Source of the DNA: Salsipaludibacter sp963812245
GTDB taxonomy: Bacteria; Actinomycetota; Nitriliruptoria; Nitriliruptorales; Nitriliruptoraceae
Direction: 5' to 3'
Assembly: GCA_963812245.1 (NCBI GenBank)
Contig: CAWEUK010000002.1
Location: 434,001-498,000 of the forward strand
Length of the DNA: 64,000 nt
Below the pieces are notes generated by a model, which was not told the origin of the DNA, made no database searches, and saw only the letters and a list, made by a program, of their open reading frames with translations. Within the stretch, counting starts at the first letter, position 1; each line of letters begins with the position of its first letter. Below are positions 26,207-37,672 of the stretch, piece by piece. Both the position numbers and the translations under genes were made by a program.

Positions 26207-27220
26207 GTGCAACGCGTCCTCCTGTTCGGCCTTGGCGGCCTGCTCCTGTTGGGGTTGGCCGGGGCTGATCTGATGGCCCGAACCGCCGAGGCGCTCGTTC
26301 CCGACGTCTCCGTGGCCGCGCTGGGCACCGACGACCACCCGGATCCGACGGCGCCGGTCGTGGCCGGCCTCGACGACGGTGACGAATCCGTGCAGGCCCA
26401 GCCGGCGGCGCTCGTGCCGCGCCAGGACGTGCTGCTGGTCGGTCTCGACTCGCGTGAGGGCCTCACAAGCGAACAGATGAGCGACATGGGCGCCGGTGAC
26501 CACGGTGGGGCACTGACCGACACGATCATCTGGATGCAGTACCTGCCGGAGACCAACGAACTGCGCATGGTGTCGATCCCGCGTGACCTGGCCGTCGACA
26601 CGGTCGAGTACGGCACCCAGAAGATCAACGCCCTGCATGCCCTGTACGGCGACGATGGCCCGGACGAGCTGATCACCGCCGTCGAGTCACTGGTCGGCGC
26701 CGACCTCGACCACTACGTCGAGATCAACCTTGCCGGCCTGGTGGCGCTCACGGATGCCATCGGCGGGGTCGAGATCTGCATCGACGAGGCCATCGACGAC
26801 TCCAAGGTCGGCTACATCCCGGCTGGCTGCCAGGTGCTCGACGGCATCGACGCCGGCCGCTTCACCCGCGCCCGCCACGTCACTGACTCCTTCGGGGACG
26901 GCGCCCACGGTCGCAATGCCCGCCAGCAGTACTTCATCCGCCAGGCGGTCAAGCAGGTGCTGTCGGCCGGCACGCTCACCGACCCCTCGGCGCTGCGTGG
27001 CCTGGCCTCCGTGGCCTCAGACGTTGCCACCGTGGACGACGGCCTGACGCTGACGGGCATCTACGAACTGGCATCGCTGTTTCGCAGCACGTCGCCCGAC
27101 GACATCGACGGGGTGAACTACCCGGTCATACGCCTACACCGGCGACGACGGGCTCTACTACGAGGACCCCAAGGACGAAGCCGCCGAGGCGGTCGCCAGC
27201 GCCCTGCGCTCGGGTGGTGA
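26207..27220 (+). CDS. LytR-CpsA-Psr (LCP) family protein, 3' end frameshifted
   Basis: GTG 26207 lies six bases after GGAG; a TTG at 26204 is an alternative. One N-terminal helix, then an LCP catalytic domain: DVLLVGLDSREG, LTDTIIWMQY, MVSIPRDLAV, KINALHALYG and FTRARHVT. LCP enzymes transfer lipid-linked glycans to peptidoglycan. After VNYPV (about base 27127) the sequence turns Arg-rich and stops at 27220. A shift of one base at 27128 continues as YAYTGDDGLYYEDPKDEAAE, which looks like genuine coding. A TAG at 27335 in the original frame may be the natural end if a second indel exists. Confidence 0.85.
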   Translation: MQRVLLFGLGGLLLLGLAGADLMARTAEALVPDVSVAALGTDDHPDPTAPVVAGLDDGDESVQAQPAALVPRQDVLLVGLDSREGLTSEQMSDMGAGDHGGALTDTIIWMQYLPETNELRMVSIPRDLAVDTVEYGTQKINALHALYGDDGPDELITAVESLVGADLDHYVEINLAGLVALTDAIGGVEICIDEAIDDSKVGYIPAGCQVLDGIDAGRFTRARHVTDSFGDGAHGRNARQQYFIRQAVKQVLSAGTLTDPSALRGLASVASDVATVDDGLTLTGIYELASLFRSTSPDDIDGVNYPVIRLHRRRRALLRGPQGRSRRGGRQRPALGW

Positions 27221-27290
27221 ACTGCCGGAACTGGACAGCGAGGGCAACCTCGTCGAGGACCCGGTCATGGCCGGACAGGGGCTGGACGGC

Positions 27291-28817
27291 TCATCGTCCC
27301 CGGACGGCGAATCCTCCCGGACGGTACCGACGGCTAGGCCGGGACGGCGAACTGGCTGGATGGCCATCGCCACACGTCAAGGTGCCGGCCTTCATGCCCG
27401 TGCCAGCTCCACATGGCCGGCTGGCGATGTCGGCTCGCTCGATCCGGACTGCGATCACGTCGCCCAGGCGGATCCGCTCGCCCTCGATGCGGGCCCTGAT
27501 CGGCGGGTCGGCGATCATGACCGTGCCGCCGCCCTCGTCCTCGTCGGCGTCGACCACCGTGGCCGCCATCGACTGCCCGATCCGGTGCTGCACCAGTGCA
27601 GCCTCGATGACGTCGATCACCGCTCGTTGGTAGGCGGCGGCCCGCCGCGTCGCCACCTCCATGGTGCTGGGCAGTTCGTACAACTGGTCGGTGACCCACT
27701 CGGGCACCGGGGTGTCGGTGGCCAGCGCGTGGCAGATCTCGAGACCATGCCGGTCGACCAGTCGGCGCAACGGCGCGGTCACGTGGGCGTAGTTGGCCGC
27801 GATCCCGGCGTGTTCCACGTCGGGGGGTCGCGAACCCGCGAATGCCTTGTAGCCGGCTCCGCGGAAGATGACGGTCGACTCGTCCAGGAACGCGGCATGC
27901 GTGGGCAGACTGGGGTCGAGGTCGCGGACGAGGTCAGGGAAGGCACGCCCCGCCGGCCAGTCGATGCGAAGCGCCGTCGCCGTGGCCCGGAGTTCCTGCA
28001 GCACCCGGTCGTCGGCTGGCGGCAACGTTCGCTGGATCCCCACGCGGCCCGCCCGCATCACCTGGGCTGCGGCGATCCCGGTCAGCAGTGACAGTTGGGC
28101 GTTGTCCTGTTCCACCGGCAGGGGTGCTCGCAACTCCAGGCGGTAGCCGTCGCCGGTGTCGACGACCTCCTGGTCGGCCAGCGGCAGGCTGACGCCACCA
28201 CGATCCGCCTCGACTTCACGTCGGGCCTGTCCGATGAGGGGCAGCAGCCCGAGCATGTCACCGGCGGTGCGGCGATCCAGGGCTCCGGCCACCTCTTCGT
28301 AGGTGAAGCGGGCACGACTGCGCACCATTGCCCGACGCAGCCGCACCTCGCCGATGCCGCCGTGGCTGTCGAGGTCGATGTCCCACACCATGGCCGGTCG
28401 GACCACCTCGGGCAGCAGGCTGGCCGCCTGTTCGCTGAGCACGGGTGGATGCAGCGGTGACCGGGTGTCGGGGCCGTAGTGGGTCACGCCGCGCTCGAAC
28501 ACGCATCGATCGAGGGCGGACCGCGGCTGGACGAACGACCCCACGTCGGCGATCGCGTAGCGCACTCGGAAGCCGGCGCTGCGTCGGGACAGGTGCAGCG
28601 CCTGGTCGAGATCCATCGAGCCCGGTGGATCGATGGTGACGAAGGGGATGTCGGTGAGGTCGAGGTCGTGATGGACCTGCGAGGCCGCTGCGGTGGCGGC
28701 ATCCTGCAGGGCGTCGTCCGGGAATGGGCCGGGCACGTCCAGACGGTCGCGGATGGCCACGAACACCGGGCGCAACTCCGCGGCACTTGCAGTGAGGTGG
28801 ATCGGGTGACGGGGCAT
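27291..28817 (-). CDS. RNB-domain (RNase II family) exoribonuclease, likely frameshifted at 3' end
   Basis: 508 residues as read. The RNB catalytic core shows the metal-binding DPPGSMDLDQAL motif (about residue 62) and FRVRYAIADVGSFV, plus NYAHVTAPLRRLVDRHG later, typical of RNase II/R. It lacks obvious S1 or cold-shock domains, as in compact actinobacterial RNB proteins. The last 40 residues are abnormal. Removing one base near 27415 gives the ending SRHVELARA and a stop at 27392-27394. It converges with the LCP gene. 3'-5' RNA degradation is the expected role. Confidence 0.88.
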   Translation of the reverse strand: MPRHPIHLTASAAELRPVFVAIRDRLDVPGPFPDDALQDAATAAASQVHHDLDLTDIPFVTIDPPGSMDLDQALHLSRRSAGFRVRYAIADVGSFVQPRSALDRCVFERGVTHYGPDTRSPLHPPVLSEQAASLLPEVVRPAMVWDIDLDSHGGIGEVRLRRAMVRSRARFTYEEVAGALDRRTAGDMLGLLPLIGQARREVEADRGGVSLPLADQEVVDTGDGYRLELRAPLPVEQDNAQLSLLTGIAAAQVMRAGRVGIQRTLPPADDRVLQELRATATALRIDWPAGRAFPDLVRDLDPSLPTHAAFLDESTVIFRGAGYKAFAGSRPPDVEHAGIAANYAHVTAPLRRLVDRHGLEICHALATDTPVPEWVTDQLYELPSTMEVATRRAAAYQRAVIDVIEAALVQHRIGQSMAATVVDADEDEGGGTVMIADPPIRARIEGERIRLGDVIAVRIERADIASRPCGAGTGMKAGTLTCGDGHPASSPSRPSRRYRPGGFAVRGR

Positions 28818-29046
28818 GGGGACCAGCCTAGAGCTGCCCGGGAGGGGCCACCCGGCCGTCCGGACGGACGCGGTGTCGACCGGATCGCTGGCTGGGCAGA
28901 CGGGTCACGGTCCGTTGTGCGTAGACCTCCGACAGGCCCGCCCGGGGGGCGGTTAGGGTTGCGGCCACATGGTCGCCGTGACGCGTCCTGGCGTTGCCCC
29001 GACGAGCATGCAGCACCGATCAGCACGTGTCCCGGAAGGTCCCGAC

Positions 29047-30540
29047 ATGGCCACACCAGAATCATCCGCGCCCAGCCCTGCGACCGATGGCACCACCCCG
29101 GTCACGGCTGGCAGCGACACTGCTGCGGGGCAGGTGGCGACGATGGCTGCAACGGGCGCGGACACGCCGGGCTCGGACACGCCGGTCGCGGACGCCGCAA
29201 TGGCGGACGCGTCGGATCCCGCACCGTCGGTTCCCGCGCAACGGGTCGAGGCCGAGATCAGCTGGAAGAGTGCGTGGCGCCTGGTTGCCGTGGTGGTGGC
29301 CACCCTGGCGTTGTTCTTGATGGTGGCGTCGGCGAAGACGCTGGTGTCCATGCTCGCGATCTCGTTCTTCTTCAGCCTAGCCCTTGAACCGGCCGTGCAG
29401 GCGTTGCACCGCAAGCGGTCGGGTGGCGACGTGGCGCCGCCGTCGGCGTGATCTACCTGAGCGGGGTCGTGTTCTTCTTCCTGCTCCTGTTGGTGCTGAT
29501 CCCGGCGGTCGGGCAGGTGGCGACCGAGATGTCCGCCAACTTCGACCAGTGGGTGCTCAATCTCAAGGACTGGATGGAGAGCACGTTCGGGATCAGCATC
29601 CCGAGCACCGACATGGCCAACGCCGCGCCCGAGCGCGGGCGACTCGGTCGGCAACTTCGTCGGCGACCCGATGGGCACGGCGCTCGGGTTCGCATCGGCG
29701 GGCATCGGCTTCGTGTTCAACCTGGCCACCGTCGCCATGTTCACGTTCTACTTCTCCGCCGACGCGCCCGGCATCCAGCGGACGGTGCTGCGGATGTTCT
29801 CCCCTCGCGCCCAGCAGCGGATCGGGTGGACCTGGGACCAGGCCATCGTGCAGACCGGTGGCTACTTCTACTCTCGCATGTTGCTCATGGCCATCAACGG
29901 CACGGGCTTCTTCCTGACCATGGCCTTCGTCGGAGTGCCCATCGGTCTCGCGCTGGGCCTGGCGGTGTTCGCGGGGTTCGTCTCCGAGTTCATCCCCGCC
30001 GTCGGCACCTACATCGGGGGAGCCGTCCCGATCGCCCTGACGCTGGCGGTCAGCGGCGTCGCGGCTGCACTGGTCGTCCTGGCATACGTCCTGATCTATC
30101 AGCAGATCGAGAACTACTACCTGAGCCCCAAGATCAGTTCGGACACCATGTCGCTCAACGGCGGCGTGGCGTTCGGGGCCGCGCTGGCCGGTGGCGCCAT
30201 CGCCGGGCCGATGGGGGCGTTCGTGGCCCTGCCCGTCGCCGCCCTGATCGCGTCGTCGTTCAGCAACTACGCCCGCAGCTACGAGGTCGTCTACGAGTCC
30301 CACATGGGCGACGAATCAGAGCACGAGTTGCTGGAGGAGGCCGCAGGCACCGAGCCCGAGCCCTCTGCTGGAGCTGACGCCACGGACGCCACTGACGCCA
30401 CTGACGCCACGGACGCCACTGACGCCCACCAAGGGCTGACGCCACCGACGCCCCCCGTCATCGCCCTCGGCGCGGTGCCAGGCTCGGGCTGCGTGTCCGG
30501 GACGCAGATGCGTGCATGCTGCGCCACGCAGGTGTCCTGA
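29047..30540 (+). pseudogene. AI-2E family permease, two compensating frameshifts
   Basis: The ATG at 29047 has GGAAGG seven bases upstream. Frame 1 gives a Thr/Ala/Asp-rich N-terminus and first helices (VAVVVATLALFLMVASAKT). Coding then continues in a second frame (VIYLSGVVFFFLLLLVLIP) and returns to the first (NFVGDPMGTALGF, FTFYFSADAPG, SEFIPAVGTYIGG, YQQIENYYLSPKI). All are AI-2E/UPF0118 family segments. Adding one G at 29421-29423 and removing one C at 29628-29630 restores a single frame. Homologues include the AI-2 exporter TqsA and sodium/proton antiporters; substrate unknown. The C-terminus has Asp-Ala-Thr repeats. Confidence 0.8.
30376..30428 (+). repeat. 9-bp-type coding microsatellite
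   Basis: Six near-identical 9-base units (gacgccact or gacgccacg) encode Ala-Thr-Asp repeats in the tail of the AI-2E permease. Such a run can expand or contract by slippage. Confidence 0.7.
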
Positions 30541-30638
30541 CACGGGCAGTGGCAGGCAACGGGATGGCATGACGTCGGGCCCTTACGATGGCCCCACTGC
30601 CAGCAGCCGGCGGATTCGCCGACCCGGAAGGAGTCCCC

Positions 30639-33230
<2,592 letters not shown>

Positions 33231-33260
33231 CCACCCCCCGCACCGCGCTGGCGTAGCAGG

Positions 33261-33369
33261 GGGCGTGGATCCGGCGGTATCTGGTCGGTTTGACGCCCGG
33301 TGGCGCGAGAGTGGGGGTGGTCGTGGCCAGTGGGCGTGGATCCGGCGGTATCTGGTCGGTTTGACGCCC
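33261..33369. repeat. Pair of identical 38-bp direct repeats
   Basis: Copies at 33261-33298 and 33332-33369 are identical, 71 bp apart, in the gap between clpB and the VWA gene. Each copy begins gggcgt and ends acgccc, so the ends are inverted hexamers, and contains a BamHI-type ggatcc. After a single mismatch both continue gtgg. No ORF explains it. The rest of 33231-33505 holds nothing else I can name. Confidence 0.75.
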
Positions 33370-33505
33370 AGTGGTCATGGAGGTGTGTGGTTCGGCGTGG
33401 TGGGCGACCGAGGTGGTGGCTGGCCCTGGTTGAGGTGGGAGGCGGCCTGGGGCGCAGCGGGGCTGGACCGTGCAGCCATGCGGATGTCGGGCACCCGCGG
33501 ACGGG

Positions 33506-34480
33506 TCAGGCGACGCCGCGCAGCCACAGTTGGCCGAACACGAACGCGGCTGCCAGCAGGAGCATCGCCACGGCCACCCACTGCCAGGTGATCTCGACGT
33601 CGACCAGTTCGGGCTCGCCGATGAGTTCTTCGAGTTGGCCCTGGATCTGGCTGTAGGCATCACCCAGTGCCTCGGTCGTGCCCGCGGCGTAGAAGCTGCC
33701 GCCGGTGACCTCCGAGATCGCCTCCAACTCGAAGTCGGCCACCGGCACGTCGATCAACTGGTTGGTGTAGGGATCCACGATCTGGCCGTTGGCCGTGCCG
33801 AAGGCGATCGTGAACACCGGGATCTCCTCGGCAGCGGCGGCGTCGGCCGCGTCGGCGGGCAGTTCCCCCTCGGTGGTGGCACCGTCGGACAGCAACACGA
33901 TGGCGCCGGGGAATCCCGGACCGGTGTCGGTGGCGGTCAGGGCGTCCACGGCAGTCTGCAGTGCCGAGCCCACGGCAGTCGCCGGACCCAGTTCCAGTTC
34001 GTCGATGGCGGACACCACACGGCCGTGGTTGACCGTCAGTCCGACGTCGAGTGTCACCAGGCCGTTGAACGAGATCAGCCCGACCTGTACGTCGGGATCG
34101 ACCTGGCCGACGAACTCGATGGCGGCGTCCTGGGCCGCCTCGAGGCGACTTGGATCGACGTCCGCGGCCTCCATGGACAGCGACGTGTCGATCACCACCA
34201 TGATGCGGCCGGCAACGGTGGTGCTCACGCGCTCCTGCACGGCGGGTTGGGCCAGCGAGGCCGTGCCCAGCGCCAGGCTCGCCAGGATCAGGCCGACGAC
34301 CAGCCACCGCCGCCATCCCGGCCGGGCCGGGGCCAGGTCCTCCAGCATGTCGAACCCGGTGAAGCGCACCAGGTCACGACGGCGACGGCGTTGCGCCCAC
34401 ACCGCCAGCACGATCAGTGGGATGAGCGCCAACAGGAGCCACAGTCGCTGTGGTGCCAGGAACGTCTCGGGAATCATCAT
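33506..34480 (-). CDS. BatA/VWA-domain membrane protein
   Basis: 324 residues. An N-terminal hydrophobic pair (LWLLLALIPLIVLAVW, then VVGLILASLALGTAS) is typical of BatA-type proteins. The von Willebrand A domain has an intact MIDAS (DTSLSM, then T and D in the ISFNG/LSDGATTEG strands), and a C-terminal helix anchors it again. Such proteins sit in the membrane with a MoxR ATPase and DUF58 partner and are thought to aid metal-dependent assembly or stress responses. The start overlaps the stop of the DUF58 gene (34477-34480). Confidence 0.88.
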   Translation of the reverse strand: MMIPETFLAPQRLWLLLALIPLIVLAVWAQRRRRRDLVRFTGFDMLEDLAPARPGWRRWLVVGLILASLALGTASLAQPAVQERVSTTVAGRIMVVIDTSLSMEAADVDPSRLEAAQDAAIEFVGQVDPDVQVGLISFNGLVTLDVGLTVNHGRVVSAIDELELGPATAVGSALQTAVDALTATDTGPGFPGAIVLLSDGATTEGELPADAADAAAAEEIPVFTIAFGTANGQIVDPYTNQLIDVPVADFELEAISEVTGGSFYAAGTTEALGDAYSQIQGQLEELIGEPELVDVEITWQWVAVAMLLLAAAFVFGQLWLRGVA

Positions 34481-35427
34481 GCGCGTCTCGGCAGTCGCAG
34501 GTGGCGGCGTTGCCGCACGTGCCGGGCGATCTCGGACAGCCAGTCCGCCCCGGTCTCGAGCACCATGTGGTCGGCGCCGGCACCCCGGATCTCGTCGGCC
34601 AGTTCCTCCTGGAACCGGGTGGCGCGCTGGTGGTAGGCCCGGCGCAGGGCGGGGGTGATGACGACCTCGCGTTCGTGACCCGTGGCCGGATCGACGAGGT
34701 TGATCAGGCCCACGTCGGGGATGTCCAGGTCGCGCTGGTCGACGATCTGGATGACCAGCACGTCGTGGCGCAGGGTGGCCTGGCCGAGGTCGTCGGGCAG
34801 TGAGCCGCCGACACGGCCGTCACCGCGCAGGTCCGACACGATCACGATCATGCCGCGGTGGTGCTGGGTGGCCAGGATCCGATGGAGTCCGTCGGTCAGG
34901 TCGCTGTGGCCCAGTCCGTCGGCCTGTGGTGGCATCAGGGCAGCCGTCAGGATGGCACGGACGTGGTCCTTGCCCGGCCGTGGGGGAAAGGGTCGGCGGT
35001 GGGGCCCGGCCAGCAGCATCGCGCCCAACCGGTTGCTGTCGCGGACGTTGAGGAAGCCGATGGTCGCGATGGCGGCGGCCGCGATCTCGGACTTGCGGTC
35101 GCGGCGGGTCCCGAAGTTCATGTTGGCGTCGAGGTCGACCAGCATCCACGTGGTGAGTTCGCGATCGGCGATCAGGTCACGGACGTGGACTTCGCTGGTG
35201 CGGGCCGTCACGTTCCAGTCGATGCGGCGGACCTCGTCGCCGGGCACGTACTGGCGGGATTCGCCCAGGTCGCTGCCGTGGCCGGGGGTGAGACCTTCGT
35301 GGGCGCCGTGCAGCAGGCTGTCCAGCTTGCGCGTGACCTGCAGTTCGAGCGTGCGGACGCGTTCGGCGACGACCTGGGGCGTCGGTCCGGACGGCCAGGC
35401 GTGCACACGGTCTGCGGTTGGGGTCAC
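34477..35427 (-). CDS. DUF58-domain protein
   Basis: 316 residues. The DUF58 signature is visible as GSDLGESRQYVPGDEVRRIDW followed by NVTARTSEVHVRDLIADREL, then a VWA-like fold (MLVDLDANMNFG, IVIVSDLRGDG). It overlaps both neighbours by four bases, so MoxR, DUF58 and VWA genes are translationally linked. Cytoplasmic or membrane-associated; the function of the trio here is not defined. Confidence 0.88.
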   Translation of the reverse strand: MTPTADRVHAWPSGPTPQVVAERVRTLELQVTRKLDSLLHGAHEGLTPGHGSDLGESRQYVPGDEVRRIDWNVTARTSEVHVRDLIADRELTTWMLVDLDANMNFGTRRDRKSEIAAAAIATIGFLNVRDSNRLGAMLLAGPHRRPFPPRPGKDHVRAILTAALMPPQADGLGHSDLTDGLHRILATQHHRGMIVIVSDLRGDGRVGGSLPDDLGQATLRHDVLVIQIVDQRDLDIPDVGLINLVDPATGHEREVVITPALRRAYHQRATRFQEELADEIRGAGADHMVLETGADWLSEIARHVRQRRHLRLPRRA

Positions 35428-36584
35428 TGGGTGGCGCCGGGCGGGGGCGGCGACGCGAAGGCGTCAGCCGGCAGGTCCGGGAAGGTGGGTCCATCGCGGG
35501 GCGCCTCGTCGTTGTTGCGTGGCGTCAGCGGTTCGGCCGGCACGGTCGACAGGATCTGCGCGATGACGTGGTCGGGTGTGAGTTCGCGAGCCAGGGCCTC
35601 GTAACTGAGGATGAGGCGGTGACGCAGGATCTCGGGCGCGATGTCGAACACGTCCTGGGCGGTGGCGTGGGTGCGGCCACGCATGAGTGCCAGGGCGCGG
35701 GCGCCGCGAACCAGTCCCAGCGAGGCGCGGGGGCTGCCACCCAGTCGGATCACCGTCTCGAGGTCGGGCATGCCGTACAGCGCCGGGGTCCGGGTCGCCA
35801 TGACGACGTCGACGGCATACGCCTTCACGGTCGCGTCGACGTAGACCCGGTCGGCGGCGTCCTGCAGCGCGCGTACGTGGTGGTGGCCGATGACCGTGCG
35901 CGGTGACGGGATCCGCACCGAGACACGATCGATGATGGCCAGTTCCTCCTCGCGGCTGGGGTGACCCATGACCACCTTCATCAGGAAGCGGTCGCGCTGG
36001 GCATCGGGCAGTTCGTACACGCCCTCGGACTCGATGGGGTTCTGGGTCGCGACCACGAAGAAGGGGTCGGGCACGGCGTGGGTGGTGCCGCCGATGGTCA
36101 CGTGGCGTTCGCCCATGACCTCGAGCAGGGCTGACTGGACCTTGGCGGGGGCGCGGTTGATCTCGTCGGCCAGCAGCACGTTGGTGAACACGGGTCCCAG
36201 TTCGGTGTCGAAGTCCTCCGTGCTCGGCCGGTAGATCCGGGTCCCCACGATGTCCGAGGGCAACAGGTCAGGCGTGAACTGCACGCGCTTGAAGTTGCCC
36301 CCCGAGATCGTGGCCAGCGATTCGGCCGCCAGGGTCTTGGCCAGGCCGGGCACGCTCTCGAGCAGGCAGTGGCCGCGTGACAGCAGGCACACGAGCAGGC
36401 GTTCCTGCATGCGCGTCTGGCCGACAAGGACCCGACGCATCTCGACGAGGATCGACTCGATCAGGTCGGCCGGGGTGCGTGATGCGAGGTCTGCGCCGGT
36501 GCTGGATCCGTCTGCCGACCCATCGGAGTGAGCGTCCGCGGAGCGATGTGGCGCGCCCGCCGAGGAGGCGTGGGATTGTGTCAT
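35424..36584 (-). CDS. MoxR family AAA+ ATPase
   Basis: 386 residues. Walker A SVPGLAKT, Walker B VLLADEINRAPAK, sensor 1 VVATQNPIESEG and a PDAQRDRF arginine-finger region define MoxR. The first 40 residues are low-complexity Ser/Gly. It heads the three-gene operon whose later members overlap by 4 bases. MoxR proteins act as chaperones for metal- or cofactor-containing partners carrying VWA domains; the client is unknown. Confidence 0.93.
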   Translation of the reverse strand: MTQSHASSAGAPHRSADAHSDGSADGSSTGADLASRTPADLIESILVEMRRVLVGQTRMQERLLVCLLSRGHCLLESVPGLAKTLAAESLATISGGNFKRVQFTPDLLPSDIVGTRIYRPSTEDFDTELGPVFTNVLLADEINRAPAKVQSALLEVMGERHVTIGGTTHAVPDPFFVVATQNPIESEGVYELPDAQRDRFLMKVVMGHPSREEELAIIDRVSVRIPSPRTVIGHHHVRALQDAADRVYVDATVKAYAVDVVMATRTPALYGMPDLETVIRLGGSPRASLGLVRGARALALMRGRTHATAQDVFDIAPEILRHRLILSYEALARELTPDHVIAQILSTVPAEPLTPRNNDEAPRDGPTFPDLPADAFASPPPPGATQ

Positions 36585-36674
36585 CGCTCAGGGGTCCGAT
36601 CCGTGCGTCGGGCGACGATGCTTCGCCGCAACGTAGACTCTGGTCACGTCCCACGCACATTCGACAGACAGCGT

Positions 36675-36935
36675 ATGACCATGGCCACACCCCCCGGCGA
36701 CACGGTCGCCCACGACGGCATCGAGGTCCCCACTCGGGGTGCTCGGGCGTGGTCGATCGCCGGCCTTGTCGGGGCCGTGACCGCAGTCTGGTTCATCGTT
36801 CCCGGGGTCCTGGGAATGGTGTTCGGATCGATCGCCCACCTCAAGGGCGACCGCTTCGGGATGCCCGTGGCGATCCTGTCCGGAGTCACCACGATCGTCG
36901 GCATGGCGCTGCTGTTCTTCACCCGACTGGTGTAG
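36675..36935 (+). CDS. DUF4190-type two-helix membrane protein
   Basis: 86 residues. Two hydrophobic helices (about 30-50 and 62-84) with a glycine-rich GVLGMVFGSIAHLKGDR loop, matching the DUF4190 layout. The ATG at 36675 is used; a second ATG at 36681 is equally possible. Divergent from MoxR across 90 bp. Function unknown. Confidence 0.72.
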   Translation: MTMATPPGDTVAHDGIEVPTRGARAWSIAGLVGAVTAVWFIVPGVLGMVFGSIAHLKGDRFGMPVAILSGVTTIVGMALLFFTRLV

Positions 36936-37018
36936 GTCTCGTCCAGCCAGACGCACCCGTGGAACGGTCCTGCCGGATCGGTCCTGAGCGGGACGACTGA
37001 GGCGGGCCGTGAGCAGGT

Positions 37019-37672
37019 CTAGAGCAGGTGGCGGTTGGCGGCCCAGGCGGTCAGTTCGTGGCGGTTGGACAACTGCAACTTGCGCAGGACGTTGGACACG
37101 TGGGTCTCGACGGTCTTGATCGAGATGTGCAGTCGGCTGGCGGTCTCGCGATAGGTGTAGCCACGGGCGATGTGGCGCATGACCTCCTTCTCGCGCGGAC
37201 TCAGTTGGTCCATCTCCTCGTCGACGATCTCCATGCCGTCGGGCAGGGCGCCTGCGAAGGCATCCAGCACGAACCCGGCCAGGCGTGGCGAGAACACGGC
37301 GTCACCCTCGTGGACCCGTCGGATGGCGTCGACCAGGTCGGTCGCGCCGATGGTCTTGGTGACGTAGCCCCGTGCCCCCGCCCGGATCACCCCGATGACG
37401 TCCTCGGCCGCGTCCGACACGCTCAGCGCCAGGAACCTGGTGTCGTGCAGTCCGGCGTCCCTGGCACCCACGATCACCTCGCTGCCACCGCCGCCGGGCA
37501 TGTGCACGTCCAGCAGGACGACGTCGGGCTTGGTCCGCCGCAGGCCGGCGATGGCCACGTCGATGTCGCCGGCCTCCCCGACGACGTGCACCCGGGTGCC
37601 GATCTCGGTCCGCACGCCGGTGCGGAACAACTCGTGGTCGTCGACGAGGAAGACCTTGATGTGGGCAGTCAT
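37019..37672 (-). CDS. NarL/FixJ-type response regulator
   Basis: 217 residues. Receiver domain with acidic pair DDHE, phospho-acceptor Asp55 in VVLLDVHMPG, and Thr/Lys of the active site (LSVSD, YVTKT). The C-terminal LuxR HTH is LSPREKEVMRHIARGYTYRE followed by LHISIKTVETHVSNVLRKL. It is transcribed just after a histidine kinase (4-base overlap at 37669-37672), so they form a cognate pair; the divergent PspC-LiaF-like gene is a probable target or regulator of the pair. Confidence 0.94.
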   Translation of the reverse strand: MTAHIKVFLVDDHELFRTGVRTEIGTRVHVVGEAGDIDVAIAGLRRTKPDVVLLDVHMPGGGGSEVIVGARDAGLHDTRFLALSVSDAAEDVIGVIRAGARGYVTKTIGATDLVDAIRRVHEGDAVFSPRLAGFVLDAFAGALPDGMEIVDEEMDQLSPREKEVMRHIARGYTYRETASRLHISIKTVETHVSNVLRKLQLSNRHELTAWAANRHLL

